From the NCBI GenBank assembly GCA_945888325.1, contig CAMDAC010000011.1:1-64000 (forward strand): DNA of 64,000 nucleotides, in the 5' to 3' direction. The notes beneath the pieces were generated by a model, which saw nothing but the letters and a program-made list of their open reading frames with translations, made no database searches and was not told the DNA's origin. Shown here piece after piece: positions 1 through 8,361 of this stretch (position 1 is its first letter; each line of letters opens with the position of its first letter). Made by a program: the position numbers and the translations under genes. Source of the stretch: Candidatus Sulfopaludibacter sp. SbA3 (GTDB lineage: Bacteria > Pseudomonadota > Alphaproteobacteria > Caulobacterales > Hyphomonadaceae).

Positions 1-747
1 CGTGATGCCGCCGGCGCAGTTGTTCATCGTGCCGAGGACGTTTCGGCCAGTGGAGTCTTCGGCGGTGACGAGGCGCGGATGGCCGGCGGCGGGGCCGGTG
101 AGCTGCATCGGCGTGTCGGCGGTGAGGCGGCGGCTGAAGGGAGAGCCGAGGACGGGCTTCCAGCCTTCAGCGGTACGGCGAATTTCAACGACCGTGCCGC
201 CATGCGCAGCGATCTCGGTGAGCGCGATCTCGCGCGTCAGGCCGGCGGGATCGTCTTCGCGCATGCCGGGGAACATCAGGTGGGTGGAGGTGTATTCGTG
301 GTTGACGCAGAGGAGGCCGCGCGGGGCGCCGTCCGTATCCGGATCAAGCGGGACAAAGCCGACAAAGTCGTTGTTGTAACCGAACTGGCGGCGCTGGGCT
401 TCGGCGGTCTGGTTTCGCGGATCGAAGGCTGGGCTGTCGGCCCAGAGAGGGTCGCCCCAGCGCAGCAGGAGGTCGGCGCGGTAGCCTTCGGCGACGTGGT
501 GGGTTTGGTCCATGCCGCGAGCGATTTCGGGGAAACTGAAGGCGGGGTGCGGGCGCTTCATTTCATGGACGGCGGCGGCCGCGGCATCGTCTGTGCGACC
601 CGCGCAGGCGGCGAGCGCGAGGCCTGAGACGGCGGTGAGCCCGCCGATGAAGCCGCGCCGGGACAGGCGGCGTTCGATGATGTCGGAAATGGTTTCGGCG
701 CCGGACGCGATGCGAGGGTTTACGGGCGTGTTTTCTGACTGGTCCAT
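1..747 (-). CDS. PhoX/DUF839-family phosphatase, N-terminal part (runs off window)
   Basis: Reading leftward from the ATG at 747, 249 codons stay open to the window edge, so the C-terminus is missing. Residues 26-34 hold a twin-arginine signal (RLSRRGFIGG) followed by a hydrophobic stretch ending AACAG, so the protein should be exported folded by Tat. The mature part (FGYNNDFVGFVPLD, RGLLCVNHEYTS, EIALTEIAAHGGTVVEI) resembles the PhoX/DUF839 family, whose characterised members are Ca-dependent periplasmic alkaline phosphatases. AGGAG lies 7 nt before the start. It lies 75 bp downstream of a DUF3299 lipoprotein gene on the same strand and may be cotranscribed with it. The metal-binding C-terminal half is not visible, so activity cannot be judged. 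Confidence 0.85.
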   Translation of the reverse strand, partial: MDQSENTPVNPRIASGAETISDIIERRLSRRGFIGGLTAVSGLALAACAGRTDDAAAAAVHEMKRPHPAFSFPEIARGMDQTHHVAEGYRADLLLRWGDPLWADSPAFDPRNQTAEAQRRQFGYNNDFVGFVPLDPDTDGAPRGLLCVNHEYTSTHLMFPGMREDDPAGLTREIALTEIAAHGGTVVEIRRTAEGWKPVLGSPFSRRLTADTPMQLTGPAAGHPRLVTAEDSTGRNVLGTMNNCAGGIT

Positions 748-822
748 GGCGAAGGCTCCTGGCGGGTGCTGGGTCGAGGCTTTAGTTGCATCGCTGCGTG
801 ACAGGACGATGAAACTGCAGCG

Positions 823-1530
823 TCAGGGATAGGGATAGGGATAGGGTTCGAGTTTGGCGAGGTCGATGGAATAGGCAGCGTCGCCTGTATCGTTCAGGAA
901 CCTGCCCCGCCCGAAACTGCCTTCCACATAATAGGGCACCCAGATGTCCCCGATCTTCACGCCCTTGTCCACGCGCACGAAAATGATCTGGTTAGGCGGA
1001 GGCGGCGGCGTGTGGATACAGGCGCCCATGTAAGGCACGAACAGGAACTCAGTGTGCGTCTTGTTCGGATTGAAGTCGAACGGGACGACATAGCCGGGGA
1101 TACGCACGCGCATGCCGTCGAAATCCTCCACTGTGTCGAAGGTGCCGAACTGGGGCATGTAGTCCATCTCTGACCCTTCCGCGATCGTGCCGAGCGGGTC
1201 GGCTTCATGAAGGCTGGTGGCGTTAGCCTGGTAGCGCTGTTCCAGCATGGCGTAGAATTCGGCCTGCTGGCGCGCGAGTTCCTCCTCTGCGCCGGCGGGC
1301 AGCAGGTCGCCCCAGATGATCGGCAGGGCCTCGCCGGGCTCCAGCCCCCAGTATTCGGACGCCGGACGCTGCGGCGCCGCGTGATCTGCCGCAGCGTCGA
1401 AATCGGCGGTCGCGGCGCCTTCCGGCAGCGGCGGCGGCTCAGCGACAGGGGCATCTGCTGGCTTGCCGCAGGCGAAAAGGAGGAGAGCGGCGAATGCCGC
1501 AGCGGTCCGGACGGATGTAAGCATGAGCAT
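823..1530 (-). CDS. DUF3299-domain lipoprotein
   Basis: A 235-aa protein with an N-terminal hydrophobic signal ending in a lipobox (LLLFAC, Cys at about residue 21), so a probable lipoprotein. Residues about 135-200 carry the DUF3299 signature: VRIPGYVVPFDF, then TEFLFVPYMGACIHTPPPPPNQIIFV. The function of DUF3299 proteins is not established. In Vibrio a member is encoded in a Zur-regulated zinc-acquisition locus, which makes a metal-related role possible here (inference). The C-terminus ends in repeated Tyr-Pro pairs encoded by a hexanucleotide repeat. A 13-bp palindrome lies 14 bp before the start. The start is the first ATG; a second ATG two codons later is also possible. Confidence 0.85.
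   Translation of the reverse strand: MLMLTSVRTAAAFAALLLFACGKPADAPVAEPPPLPEGAATADFDAAADHAAPQRPASEYWGLEPGEALPIIWGDLLPAGAEEELARQQAEFYAMLEQRYQANATSLHEADPLGTIAEGSEMDYMPQFGTFDTVEDFDGMRVRIPGYVVPFDFNPNKTHTEFLFVPYMGACIHTPPPPPNQIIFVRVDKGVKIGDIWVPYYVEGSFGRGRFLNDTGDAAYSIDLAKLEPYPYPYP
826..846. repeat. Hexanucleotide tandem repeat (gggata)x3 plus partial copy
   Basis: On the plus strand gggata occurs three times at 826-843, followed by ggg. On the minus strand it encodes the Tyr-Pro repeats that end the DUF3299 lipoprotein. A six-base unit can expand or contract without a frameshift, so the tail may vary between strains. Confidence 0.8.
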
Positions 1531-1543
1531 ACCTTCGACTAAA

Positions 1544-1556
1544 GTTACAGTGTAAC
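1544..1556. promoter_or_regulatory. Perfect 6-1-6 palindrome, Zur-box-like
   Basis: GTTACAGTGTAAC is a perfect palindrome around one central base, 14 bp before the start of the DUF3299 lipoprotein and about 90 bp before the divergent hscC. It fits the general proteobacterial Zur consensus GTTAYAnTRTAAC. The position suits a repressor site over the promoter of the minus-strand gene. Naming Zur is an inference; other repressors also bind TTACAnTGTAA palindromes. Confidence 0.5.
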
Positions 1557-1645
1557 ATTTTCAAGCTTCGCCGTTCACCCTTGGAGGCGCGAGCCTGAAA
1601 AGCTAAGGCTGGGGGCTACCGAATGCAGAAAGACTTCCCTCCCCC

Positions 1646-3361
1646 ATGACTGACGCCTCCCGGACGCTTATCGGCATTGACCTTGGCACGACGAACTCGC
1701 TGGTGGCGGTGTTCACGGACGCGGGGCCGAAGCTGATTCCCAACAGCCTGGGCGAGTTGCTGACGCCGTCGGCAGTGGGGTACGGCGATGACGGGGCGCT
1801 GCTGGTGGGGCGGGCGGCCAAGGACCGGTTGCTGACGCATCCGGCGCTGACAGCGGCGCGCTTCAAGCGCTACATGGGCACCAACCATGAGATGACGCTG
1901 GGCAAGAAGGCTTTCCGGGCGGAGGAGCTGTCGTCTTTTGTGCTGCGGGCGTTGCGGGCGGATGCGGAGGCGTTTCTGGGCCACGCGGTGGACGAGGCGG
2001 TGATCTCGGTGCCGGCCTATTTCAATGACATCCAGAGGAAGGCGACGATCACCGCGGCGGAGTTTGCGGGCCTGAAGGTGAACCGGCTGATCAACGAGCC
2101 GACGGCGGCGGCGCTGGCCTACGGCCTGCAGGACCGGCAGGGCGAATCGACCTTCCTGGTGGTGGATCTCGGCGGGGGGACGTTTGACGTCTCGATCCTC
2201 GAGATGTTCTCGGGCGTGATGGAAGTGCGCGCCTCGGCCGGGGACGCGTTCCTTGGGGGCGAGGATTTCACCGACGCGCTGGCGCTGGAGCTTGGCCGGC
2301 AGCTGGGCGTGAAGCCGGATACGGTCTCGCGCGAGGACGGGGCGCGGCTGCGGGCGCTGGCGGAACGGATGAAGGTGCAGCTGACGGAAGCCGCGGAGGC
2401 GAGCGCGGACTTTGCGCTGAAGGGCGAGGCGCGGCGCGTGACGATCACGCGGGAGAAATTCGACGAGATTACCGACCCGATCCTGAAGCGGCTGCGTCTG
2501 CCGATCCAGCGCGCGATTTCGGACGCGAGCCTGAGGGCGGACGACCTGCACCGGATCATCACGGTGGGCGGGGCGACGCGGATGGCGAGCGTGCGGGCGC
2601 TGGTGACGCGGCTGTTCAAGCGGTTTCCGGAATATTCGATCGACCCCGATCATGTCGTGGCGCTCGGCGCGGCGGTGCAGGCGGGCCTGGCGGCGCGGCA
2701 CAAGGCGCTGGACGATGTGGTGATGACGGATGTGTGCCCGTTCACGCTGGGTTTCGAGACCTCGATCCAGGTGGGCGAGGGAAAGTACGAGCACGGACAA
2801 TTCTCACCGATGATCGAGCGCAATACGGTGGTGCCGGTATCGAAATCCGACATCATCTCGCCGCTGCATCCCGGCCAGCACGAGATCGTGCTGAAGATTT
2901 TGCAGGGCGAGAGCCCGTTCGTGAAGGACAATATCCTGATCGGCACGCTGCACATTCCGCTGCGCGGCGGGCCGAAGGAGGACAAGTCGGTGGAGCTGCG
3001 CTACACCTATGACACGTCCGGCGTGCTGGAAGTGGAGGCGACGCCGCTGGCGACGAAGAAGATGGAGCGCCTCGTGATCGAGGGCAATCCGGGCAGCCTG
3101 CCGCGCGCCGAGATCGAGAAGCGGCTGAAGGCGCTGAGCGCGATCAAGATCCACCCGCGCGAGCAGCAGGAGAATGCGGCGCTGATCGCGCGGATGCGGG
3201 CGGCGTACGAGAACCTGCTGGGCGACAAGCGCCAGTCCGTGGGCAGATTGATCGCCGAGTTCGAGGGCGTATTGTCCCGCCAGGATGCGCGCGAGATCAA
3301 CGAGGCGCGGCGCAATATCGAGCAGATCATCGGCAATTTCGAACGCGACGATGTCTTCTGA
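1646..3361 (+). CDS. hscC: HscC-type Hsp70 chaperone
   Basis: A 571-aa cytoplasmic Hsp70. The ATPase domain has all signatures: IGIDLGTTNSLVAVF near residue 10, VPAYFNDIQRKAT at about 115-127, NEPTAAALAYG at about 151-161, and VVDLGGGTFDVSILE at about 171-185. A beta-sandwich substrate domain and shortened helical lid follow. The length matches E. coli HscC (about 556 aa) rather than DnaK (about 640 aa), and no EEVD-like tail is present. As in E. coli, the neighbour is a J-like membrane protein: the next gene starts inside this one with an 11-bp overlap, implying translational coupling. No grpE or dnaK is nearby, so this is a specialised Hsp70 and not the main heat-shock chaperone. Confidence 0.9.
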   Translation: MTDASRTLIGIDLGTTNSLVAVFTDAGPKLIPNSLGELLTPSAVGYGDDGALLVGRAAKDRLLTHPALTAARFKRYMGTNHEMTLGKKAFRAEELSSFVLRALRADAEAFLGHAVDEAVISVPAYFNDIQRKATITAAEFAGLKVNRLINEPTAAALAYGLQDRQGESTFLVVDLGGGTFDVSILEMFSGVMEVRASAGDAFLGGEDFTDALALELGRQLGVKPDTVSREDGARLRALAERMKVQLTEAAEASADFALKGEARRVTITREKFDEITDPILKRLRLPIQRAISDASLRADDLHRIITVGGATRMASVRALVTRLFKRFPEYSIDPDHVVALGAAVQAGLAARHKALDDVVMTDVCPFTLGFETSIQVGEGKYEHGQFSPMIERNTVVPVSKSDIISPLHPGQHEIVLKILQGESPFVKDNILIGTLHIPLRGGPKEDKSVELRYTYDTSGVLEVEATPLATKKMERLVIEGNPGSLPRAEIEKRLKALSAIKIHPREQQENAALIARMRAAYENLLGDKRQSVGRLIAEFEGVLSRQDAREINEARRNIEQIIGNFERDDVF

Positions 3362-4283
3362 TCCCTTCGACCTGCTGGAGCTGGACCGGGCGACGGCGAC
3401 GGACGACGATGTGCGCCGGGCCTATGCGGCGAAGCTGAAGGTCACGCGGCCCGAAGACGACCGGGCGGGGTTCATGGCGCTGCGCGCCGCGTTCGAGCGG
3501 GCGCGCCATGAAATACGTTGGCGCCATGAATATGATGACTATGACGATGTGGAGCAGGACGACAGCCCGGCGGATGACGATGGTCAGTCCACGGCGCATT
3601 CTGTGGCCGAGGACGTGAAAGTAGCGGAAGCGCCGTCACCTGGCCTGCCAGAAGCCGATACGGAGATCACCTGGGCGCCGCCCGAAATCGCGGTTGAACC
3701 GGCAGCGGCGGCGAGCGCGCCCCTGCCCGAGCCCGGGCCCGAGAATGAGCCTGCCCCGGACGAGGCGGACGCTGATGCGGCAGAGGTCCAGTTCGAAGAC
3801 CAGATCGGCGCGGCGATGGACCGGCTGGTCGACACGCTGACGGCGACGGGCCGCGCGCCGAAGGTGCGCGACGTGATGGCGATCATCGACGGGGCGGACG
3901 TGGCGGGCATCGAGGAATACCAGTCGATGCAGTGGCAGGTGCGCCAGTTCCTGTGCGACCGGACGGGGTATAATCTGGCGCCGCAGGAGCTGCGCCTTCC
4001 GGACTGGCTGACGCTCGAGGTATTTGACGCACTGGACCAGTATTATGGCTGGACGCGCCAGCCGGTGACGCAGATCTGGGTGCGCAGGCTGAACGACTGG
4101 ATGGCGCGGGTGCGGGGGGAAGCGGCGCTCGGAGAAATGCCGCCGGACGTGCGCAAGCGCGCGGTGGAAGAGAGCAAGGCCGCAGCGCCGCAGGAAAAGG
4201 GCAGCCAGATCTGGTTGTGGATCGGCGCGGGCATCCTGATCAGCCAGATCGTGCGGTTCATCGGCTCGGCAGGCGGCGGCTGA
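3351..4283 (+). CDS. J-domain-like membrane protein without HPD (DjlB/DjlC-like)
   Basis: A 310-aa protein whose ATG lies inside the last codons of hscC (11-bp overlap). Residues 1-60 resemble a J domain (DPFDLLELDRAT, VRRAYAAKLK, FMALRAAFERAR), but the HPD tripeptide needed to stimulate Hsp70 ATPase is absent; the loop reads TRPEDD. A long acidic, Pro/Ala-rich linker spans about residues 65-145, then a mixed domain, then one C-terminal transmembrane helix (about 285-303) before a Gly-rich tail. E. coli pairs HscC with DjlB/DjlC, which have similar architecture, so this is the likely partner. Whether it stimulates the ATPase without HPD or only docks HscC at the membrane is open. Confidence 0.75.
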   Translation: MSSDPFDLLELDRATATDDDVRRAYAAKLKVTRPEDDRAGFMALRAAFERARHEIRWRHEYDDYDDVEQDDSPADDDGQSTAHSVAEDVKVAEAPSPGLPEADTEITWAPPEIAVEPAAAASAPLPEPGPENEPAPDEADADAAEVQFEDQIGAAMDRLVDTLTATGRAPKVRDVMAIIDGADVAGIEEYQSMQWQVRQFLCDRTGYNLAPQELRLPDWLTLEVFDALDQYYGWTRQPVTQIWVRRLNDWMARVRGEAALGEMPPDVRKRAVEESKAAAPQEKGSQIWLWIGAGILISQIVRFIGSAGGG

Positions 4284-4392
4284 CGCCGGGTCATGACTGT
4301 CGCCGAGGCGGCTTCGCGGTTAAATTCCAAGCTGGATGCGGGAGACCGGCGCAACGAGACGCGGGTCCTGCAGATTTTCGGAGGAGTTTCCC

Positions 4393-6192
4393 ATGGCCGA
4401 TACCGGCGCGCTTGATCTTGGATTTGACCCGGCCGCGCTGAAGGCGCGCTATCTGGCGGAGCGCGACAAGCGCGTGCGCAAGGATGGCAACGAGCAGTAT
4501 GTGAACGTGGCGGGACAGTTCGCGCATTATCTCGAAGACCCGTATACGGAGCGTGTGGAGCGCGCGCCGGTGAAGGATCACGTGGAAGTTGCGGTGATCG
4601 GCGGCGGGTTTGGCGGGATGCTGGCGGCGGCGCGCCTGCGCAAGGCAGGGTTCAACGACATCCGCATGATCGAGACCGGCGGGGCGTTTGGCGGCACCTG
4701 GTACTGGAACCGGTATCCCGGCGCGGCGTGCGATATCGAGAGCTATATCTACCTGCCGCTGCTAGAAGAGACCGGCTTCATGCCGAAGGAGAAGTATACG
4801 AAGGCGCCGGAGATCCTCGCGCACTCCAAGCGGATCGCGGAGCGCTTCAACCTGTTCGACAAGGCGCTGCTGAGCACCGGTGTAACAGGCATGAAGTGGA
4901 ACCAGAAGAAAAAGGCCTGGACGATCGAGACGGACCGGGGCGACAAGTTTACCGCGCAGTTCGTGGTGATGAGCAACGGGCCGCTGAACCGGCCGAAGCT
5001 GCCCGGTATTCCGGGCGTGGAAACGTTCAAGGGGCACAGCTTCCATACGAGCCGTTGGGATTATGCCTATACGGGCGGCGGGCCCGAAGGCGGGTTGACG
5101 GGCCTGAAGGACAAGGTGGTCGGCATCATCGGCACTGGCGCAACCGCCGTGCAATGCGTGCCGCATCTGGCCGCCGGGGCGAAGCATCTTTACGTGTTTC
5201 AGCGTACGCCCTCGTCCATCGATGTGCGCAATGACCGGCAGACGGATCCGGACTGGGCGAAGAGTCTGGAGCCCGGCTGGCAGCGCCGGCGGATGGAGAA
5301 TTTCAATACGCTGGTCTCGGGCGGCTATGAGCCGGAAGACCTGGTGAATGATGGGTGGACGGACATTATCCGTAACATCCTGTTCATTGCCTCGAAGGGC
5401 GACCAGCAGGGACTGACGCCGGAACGGCTGGCGGAGCTGGCGGAGATTGCCGACTTCAAGAAGATGGAACAGGTGCGTTCGCGCGTGGACGAGATCATCA
5501 AGGATCCGTCGGTGGCAGCGGCTCTGAAGCCCTGGTACCGGCAGTTCTGCAAGCGGCCGTGCTTCCATGACCAGTATCTCGACGCCTTCAACCGGCCGAA
5601 CGTGACGCTGGTGGATACCAATGGCCAGGGCGTTGACCGGATCACCGAGGATTCGATCGTGGTGGACGGCAAGGCCTACAAGATCGACTGCCTGGTCTAT
5701 GCGACCGGCTTTGAAGTGGGCACGGACTATACGCGGCGGGCGGGCTATGACCCCGTGGGGCGCGGCGGCGTGACCATGAAGGACTATTGGGCGGACGGAA
5801 TGCGCAGCCTGCACGGGCTTTCCGTGCACGGATTTCCCAACATGTTCCTGATGGGGCCGGGACAGGCGGGCTTCACGGCGAACTATCCGCACCTGCTGGA
5901 CGAGCAGGCCGAGCAGATCGGCTATACGCTGGCGGAAGTGAAGGCGCGGCAGGCCGGAACGTTTGAAGCCTCGGCCGAGGCTGAAGCGGAGTGGGTGCAG
6001 CAGATCATCGACAAGGCCGTGATGCGCCAGCAGTTCCTCGAGGAATGCACGCCGGGTTATTACAACAATGAAGGCAAGCCGAGCGACCGGGCCGCGCAGA
6101 ACAATTCCTATGGCGACGGGCCAAATGCCTATTTCCGCATCCTCAAGAAGTGGCGCGAGGACGGCGAGCTGGCAGGGCTGGAGCTGAAATAG
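4393..6192 (+). CDS. Type I Baeyer-Villiger / flavin-containing monooxygenase
   Basis: A 599-aa FAD/NADPH enzyme expected to insert one oxygen atom next to a carbonyl. It has an FAD Rossmann motif (VIGGGFGG, residues 68-75), the conserved GGTWYWNRYPGAACD (100-114), the Baeyer-Villiger fingerprint FKGHSFHTSRWD (212-223) and a second NADPH motif GTGATA (247-252). The start has GGAGGAG about 6 nt upstream; an in-frame start 57 bp earlier lacks such a site. Length and motifs match phenylacetone, cyclopentanone and steroid monooxygenases. Two CoA-ester genes follow on the same strand, suggesting a catabolic role. The substrate cannot be read from the sequence. Confidence 0.9.
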   Translation: MADTGALDLGFDPAALKARYLAERDKRVRKDGNEQYVNVAGQFAHYLEDPYTERVERAPVKDHVEVAVIGGGFGGMLAAARLRKAGFNDIRMIETGGAFGGTWYWNRYPGAACDIESYIYLPLLEETGFMPKEKYTKAPEILAHSKRIAERFNLFDKALLSTGVTGMKWNQKKKAWTIETDRGDKFTAQFVVMSNGPLNRPKLPGIPGVETFKGHSFHTSRWDYAYTGGGPEGGLTGLKDKVVGIIGTGATAVQCVPHLAAGAKHLYVFQRTPSSIDVRNDRQTDPDWAKSLEPGWQRRRMENFNTLVSGGYEPEDLVNDGWTDIIRNILFIASKGDQQGLTPERLAELAEIADFKKMEQVRSRVDEIIKDPSVAAALKPWYRQFCKRPCFHDQYLDAFNRPNVTLVDTNGQGVDRITEDSIVVDGKAYKIDCLVYATGFEVGTDYTRRAGYDPVGRGGVTMKDYWADGMRSLHGLSVHGFPNMFLMGPGQAGFTANYPHLLDEQAEQIGYTLAEVKARQAGTFEASAEAEAEWVQQIIDKAVMRQQFLEECTPGYYNNEGKPSDRAAQNNSYGDGPNAYFRILKKWREDGELAGLELK

Positions 6193-6246
6193 CGCGATCG
6201 GCGGGTGGGGGTTGAGCGCGTGCGCGTTTGAGCTAACTATCCGCGG

Positions 6247-7092
6247 ATGGATACAGGGACGCTGCAAAGCTGGATTGGCCGCACCGAGGTGCAGATTGAT
6301 ACCGTACATCCGGGGCCAGCGCGGGCGCTGGCGGCGACGCTCGATCAGGACCCGGATGATTTCCTGCTTAAGGCGGAGTTGCCGCCGCTCTGGCTGTGGC
6401 TTTACTTCCTCCCGGTCGTGCGCGCCTCGGCCGTGGGGGCGGACGGGCACCCGCAGCGCGGCGGTTTCCTGCCGCCGATCACCCTGCCCCGGCGCATGTG
6501 GGCGGGTAGCCGATGCCAGTTCTACGGGCCGGTGCGGATCGGCGACGAGCTGACCAAGGTATCCTCGATTGCCAAGGTAACCTCGAAGACCGGGCGGACA
6601 GGCGAGATGGTGTTCGTGACCGTGCGCCATTCCTATTCGCGCGGCGGCGCGGGGCTGATGGAGGAAGAGCAGGACATCGTCTACATGCCGATCCCGGACG
6701 TGTTCAGCCCGCCGGATCCGACGCCTGTGGGGACTTGTGCCTGGACGGAGCGTGTGGCGGTAGACCCCGTGCTGCTGTTCCGCTTTTCGGCGCTGACCTT
6801 TAATGGCCACCGGATCCACTATGACCGGCCCTATGCGATGGAGACGGAGAAGTATCCGGGCCTGGTGGTGCATGGGCCGCTGCAGGCAATCCTGCTGATG
6901 GAGGCGGCGCGGCGGTGGCAACCCGGCAAGCGGCCCGCGAGCTATACCTTCCGGGGGCTGCGGCCGCTGTTTGACTTTGACGCTGTTTCCGTCTGCGGGC
7001 GGACGAATGAGGCGGGGGGACTGGATCTGTTCACCGCCAACGGCGACGGCGCGGCCGGCATGCAGGCCAATCTCGGCTGGGCGGGCGGCTGA
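6247..7092 (+). CDS. MaoC-like hydratase, mesaconyl-C4-CoA (3-methylfumaryl-CoA) hydratase homologue
   Basis: A 281-aa double hot-dog protein. The N-terminal half is a FAS1-like dehydratase domain (LPRRMWAGSRCQFYGPVRIGDEL). The C-terminal half has the hydratase signature FSALTFNGHRIHYDRPYA followed by YPGLVVHGPLQAILLMEAAR. This combination is characteristic of Meh, which hydrates mesaconyl-C4-CoA to citramalyl-CoA in the 3-hydroxypropionate bicycle. The next gene is a homologue of Mct, the CoA transferase that makes the Meh substrate. No strong ribosome-binding site precedes the ATG, so the start is provisional. Homologues in other alphaproteobacteria may act on different branched acyl-CoAs. 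Confidence 0.7.
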   Translation: MDTGTLQSWIGRTEVQIDTVHPGPARALAATLDQDPDDFLLKAELPPLWLWLYFLPVVRASAVGADGHPQRGGFLPPITLPRRMWAGSRCQFYGPVRIGDELTKVSSIAKVTSKTGRTGEMVFVTVRHSYSRGGAGLMEEEQDIVYMPIPDVFSPPDPTPVGTCAWTERVAVDPVLLFRFSALTFNGHRIHYDRPYAMETEKYPGLVVHGPLQAILLMEAARRWQPGKRPASYTFRGLRPLFDFDAVSVCGRTNEAGGLDLFTANGDGAAGMQANLGWAGG

Positions 7093-7145
7093 CGCGGTCT
7101 AGATGACTCCCCATGAGGCCGGAAACCGGCCCGTGGGAGGACAAG

Positions 7146-8360
7146 ATGGTCAAGATTCTGGAGGGGCTGCGGATTGTCGAAGGCTCTGCCTTTGTGGCGG
7201 CGCCGCTGGCGGGCATGACGCTGGCGCAGATGGGCGCGGACGTGATCCGCTTCGACCGGATACGCGGCGGGCTGGACAATGGCCGCTGGCCGGTGACCGA
7301 CAAGGGACGCAGCCTCTTCTGGGCCGGGCTGAACAAGGGCAAGCGCAGCCTGGCGGTCGACATGACGACGCCGCGCGGACAAGAGATCGTGACGCGGCTG
7401 ATCTGCGAGCCGGGCGAAGGCAAGGGCATTTTCCTGACCAACCTGCGCGTGCGTGGATGGATGGATTATCCGGCACTGAAACAACACCGGCCGGACCTGA
7501 TCATGATGTCTGTGACCGGGGATCGCAGCGGCGGGCCGCAGGTGGACTATACGGTGAACCCGGCGGTGGGCTTTCCGATGGCGACGGGGCCGGAAGGATC
7601 GACCGAGCCGGTGGGGCATGTGCTGCCGGCCTGGGACTGCATCACCGGCCAGCAAGCGGCGCTGGGCATCCTTGCGGCGGAGCGGCACCGGCGACTGACG
7701 GGGAACGGGCAGCTCGTTGAGCTGGCGCTGAAGGACATGGCGCTGGCGATGCTGGGCAATCTGGGTATCATCGGCGAGGTGACCGTGAACGGCTATGACC
7801 GGCCGAAGATGGGCAATTCCCTGTACGGAGCTTATGCGCAGGACTTCGTGTGCAAGGGCGGCGGGCGGGTGGTGGTCGTGGCGCTGACGCAGCGCCAGTG
7901 GGACAACCTGAAAGCCGTGACGCATACGCAGGTGGCGTTCGAGGAACTGGCGGTGAAGCTGGGCGTGAACCTGAACCTTGAAGGCGTGCGATTCCAGCAC
8001 AGGCATGCCATCACCGCTGTGCTGAAGCCTTTCTTCGATACGCGGGCGGTGGAGGAATTCGAGGCGGCGTTCACCGAGCGCAGCGTGACTTGGTCGCGCT
8101 ACCGGACGTTTGCGCAGGCAGTACGGGAAGACCCCGACATTTCGACAGACAATCCGATGTTTTCAATGCTGGAGCATCCCGGCATCGGGACCTACCTGAC
8201 GCCGGGAAATCCGATTGCGTTTTCCGACGCCGAGCGGATTGCGCCGGTGCGGGCGCCGAGCCTCGGGGAGAATACCGACGAGATTCTATCCGGGATCGGA
8301 TATTCGGACGGGGAGATCGCGAACCTGCACGATGATCTGATCGTGGCGGGGCCGAGATAG
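7146..8360 (+). CDS. CaiB/BaiF CoA-transferase, mesaconyl-CoA C1-C4 transferase (2-methylfumaryl-CoA isomerase) homologue
   Basis: A 404-aa family III CoA transferase. The N-terminal part (GLRIVEGSAFVAAPLAGMTLAQMGAD, split here only by description) is the typical family opening. The motif HVLPAWDCITGQQAALGI at residues 158-175 places the catalytic Asp at residue 164, followed by AAERHRRLTGNGQ. The VLPAWD form is characteristic of the Mct subgroup, which moves CoA within mesaconyl-CoA. GGAGG sits 5 nt before the chosen ATG, so an in-frame start 33 bp upstream is less likely. It lies 53 bp after the hydratase gene and ends one base before the convergent liuD stop. Function beyond the family rests on homology and the paired neighbour. 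Confidence 0.75.
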   Translation: MVKILEGLRIVEGSAFVAAPLAGMTLAQMGADVIRFDRIRGGLDNGRWPVTDKGRSLFWAGLNKGKRSLAVDMTTPRGQEIVTRLICEPGEGKGIFLTNLRVRGWMDYPALKQHRPDLIMMSVTGDRSGGPQVDYTVNPAVGFPMATGPEGSTEPVGHVLPAWDCITGQQAALGILAAERHRRLTGNGQLVELALKDMALAMLGNLGIIGEVTVNGYDRPKMGNSLYGAYAQDFVCKGGGRVVVVALTQRQWDNLKAVTHTQVAFEELAVKLGVNLNLEGVRFQHRHAITAVLKPFFDTRAVEEFEAAFTERSVTWSRYRTFAQAVREDPDISTDNPMFSMLEHPGIGTYLTPGNPIAFSDAERIAPVRAPSLGENTDEILSGIGYSDGEIANLHDDLIVAGPR

Positions 8361-8361
8361 T

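Noticed and set aside
748-822. CTGTCAC half-site as a Pho box before the PhoX-type gene
   Set aside because: Only one half-site is present and the second at the proper spacing is missing.
4762-6921. 719-codon minus-strand open frame opposite the first monooxygenase
   Set aside because: It is antisense to two well-supported genes, His/Arg-rich and without domain features; long antisense frames are expected at this GC content.
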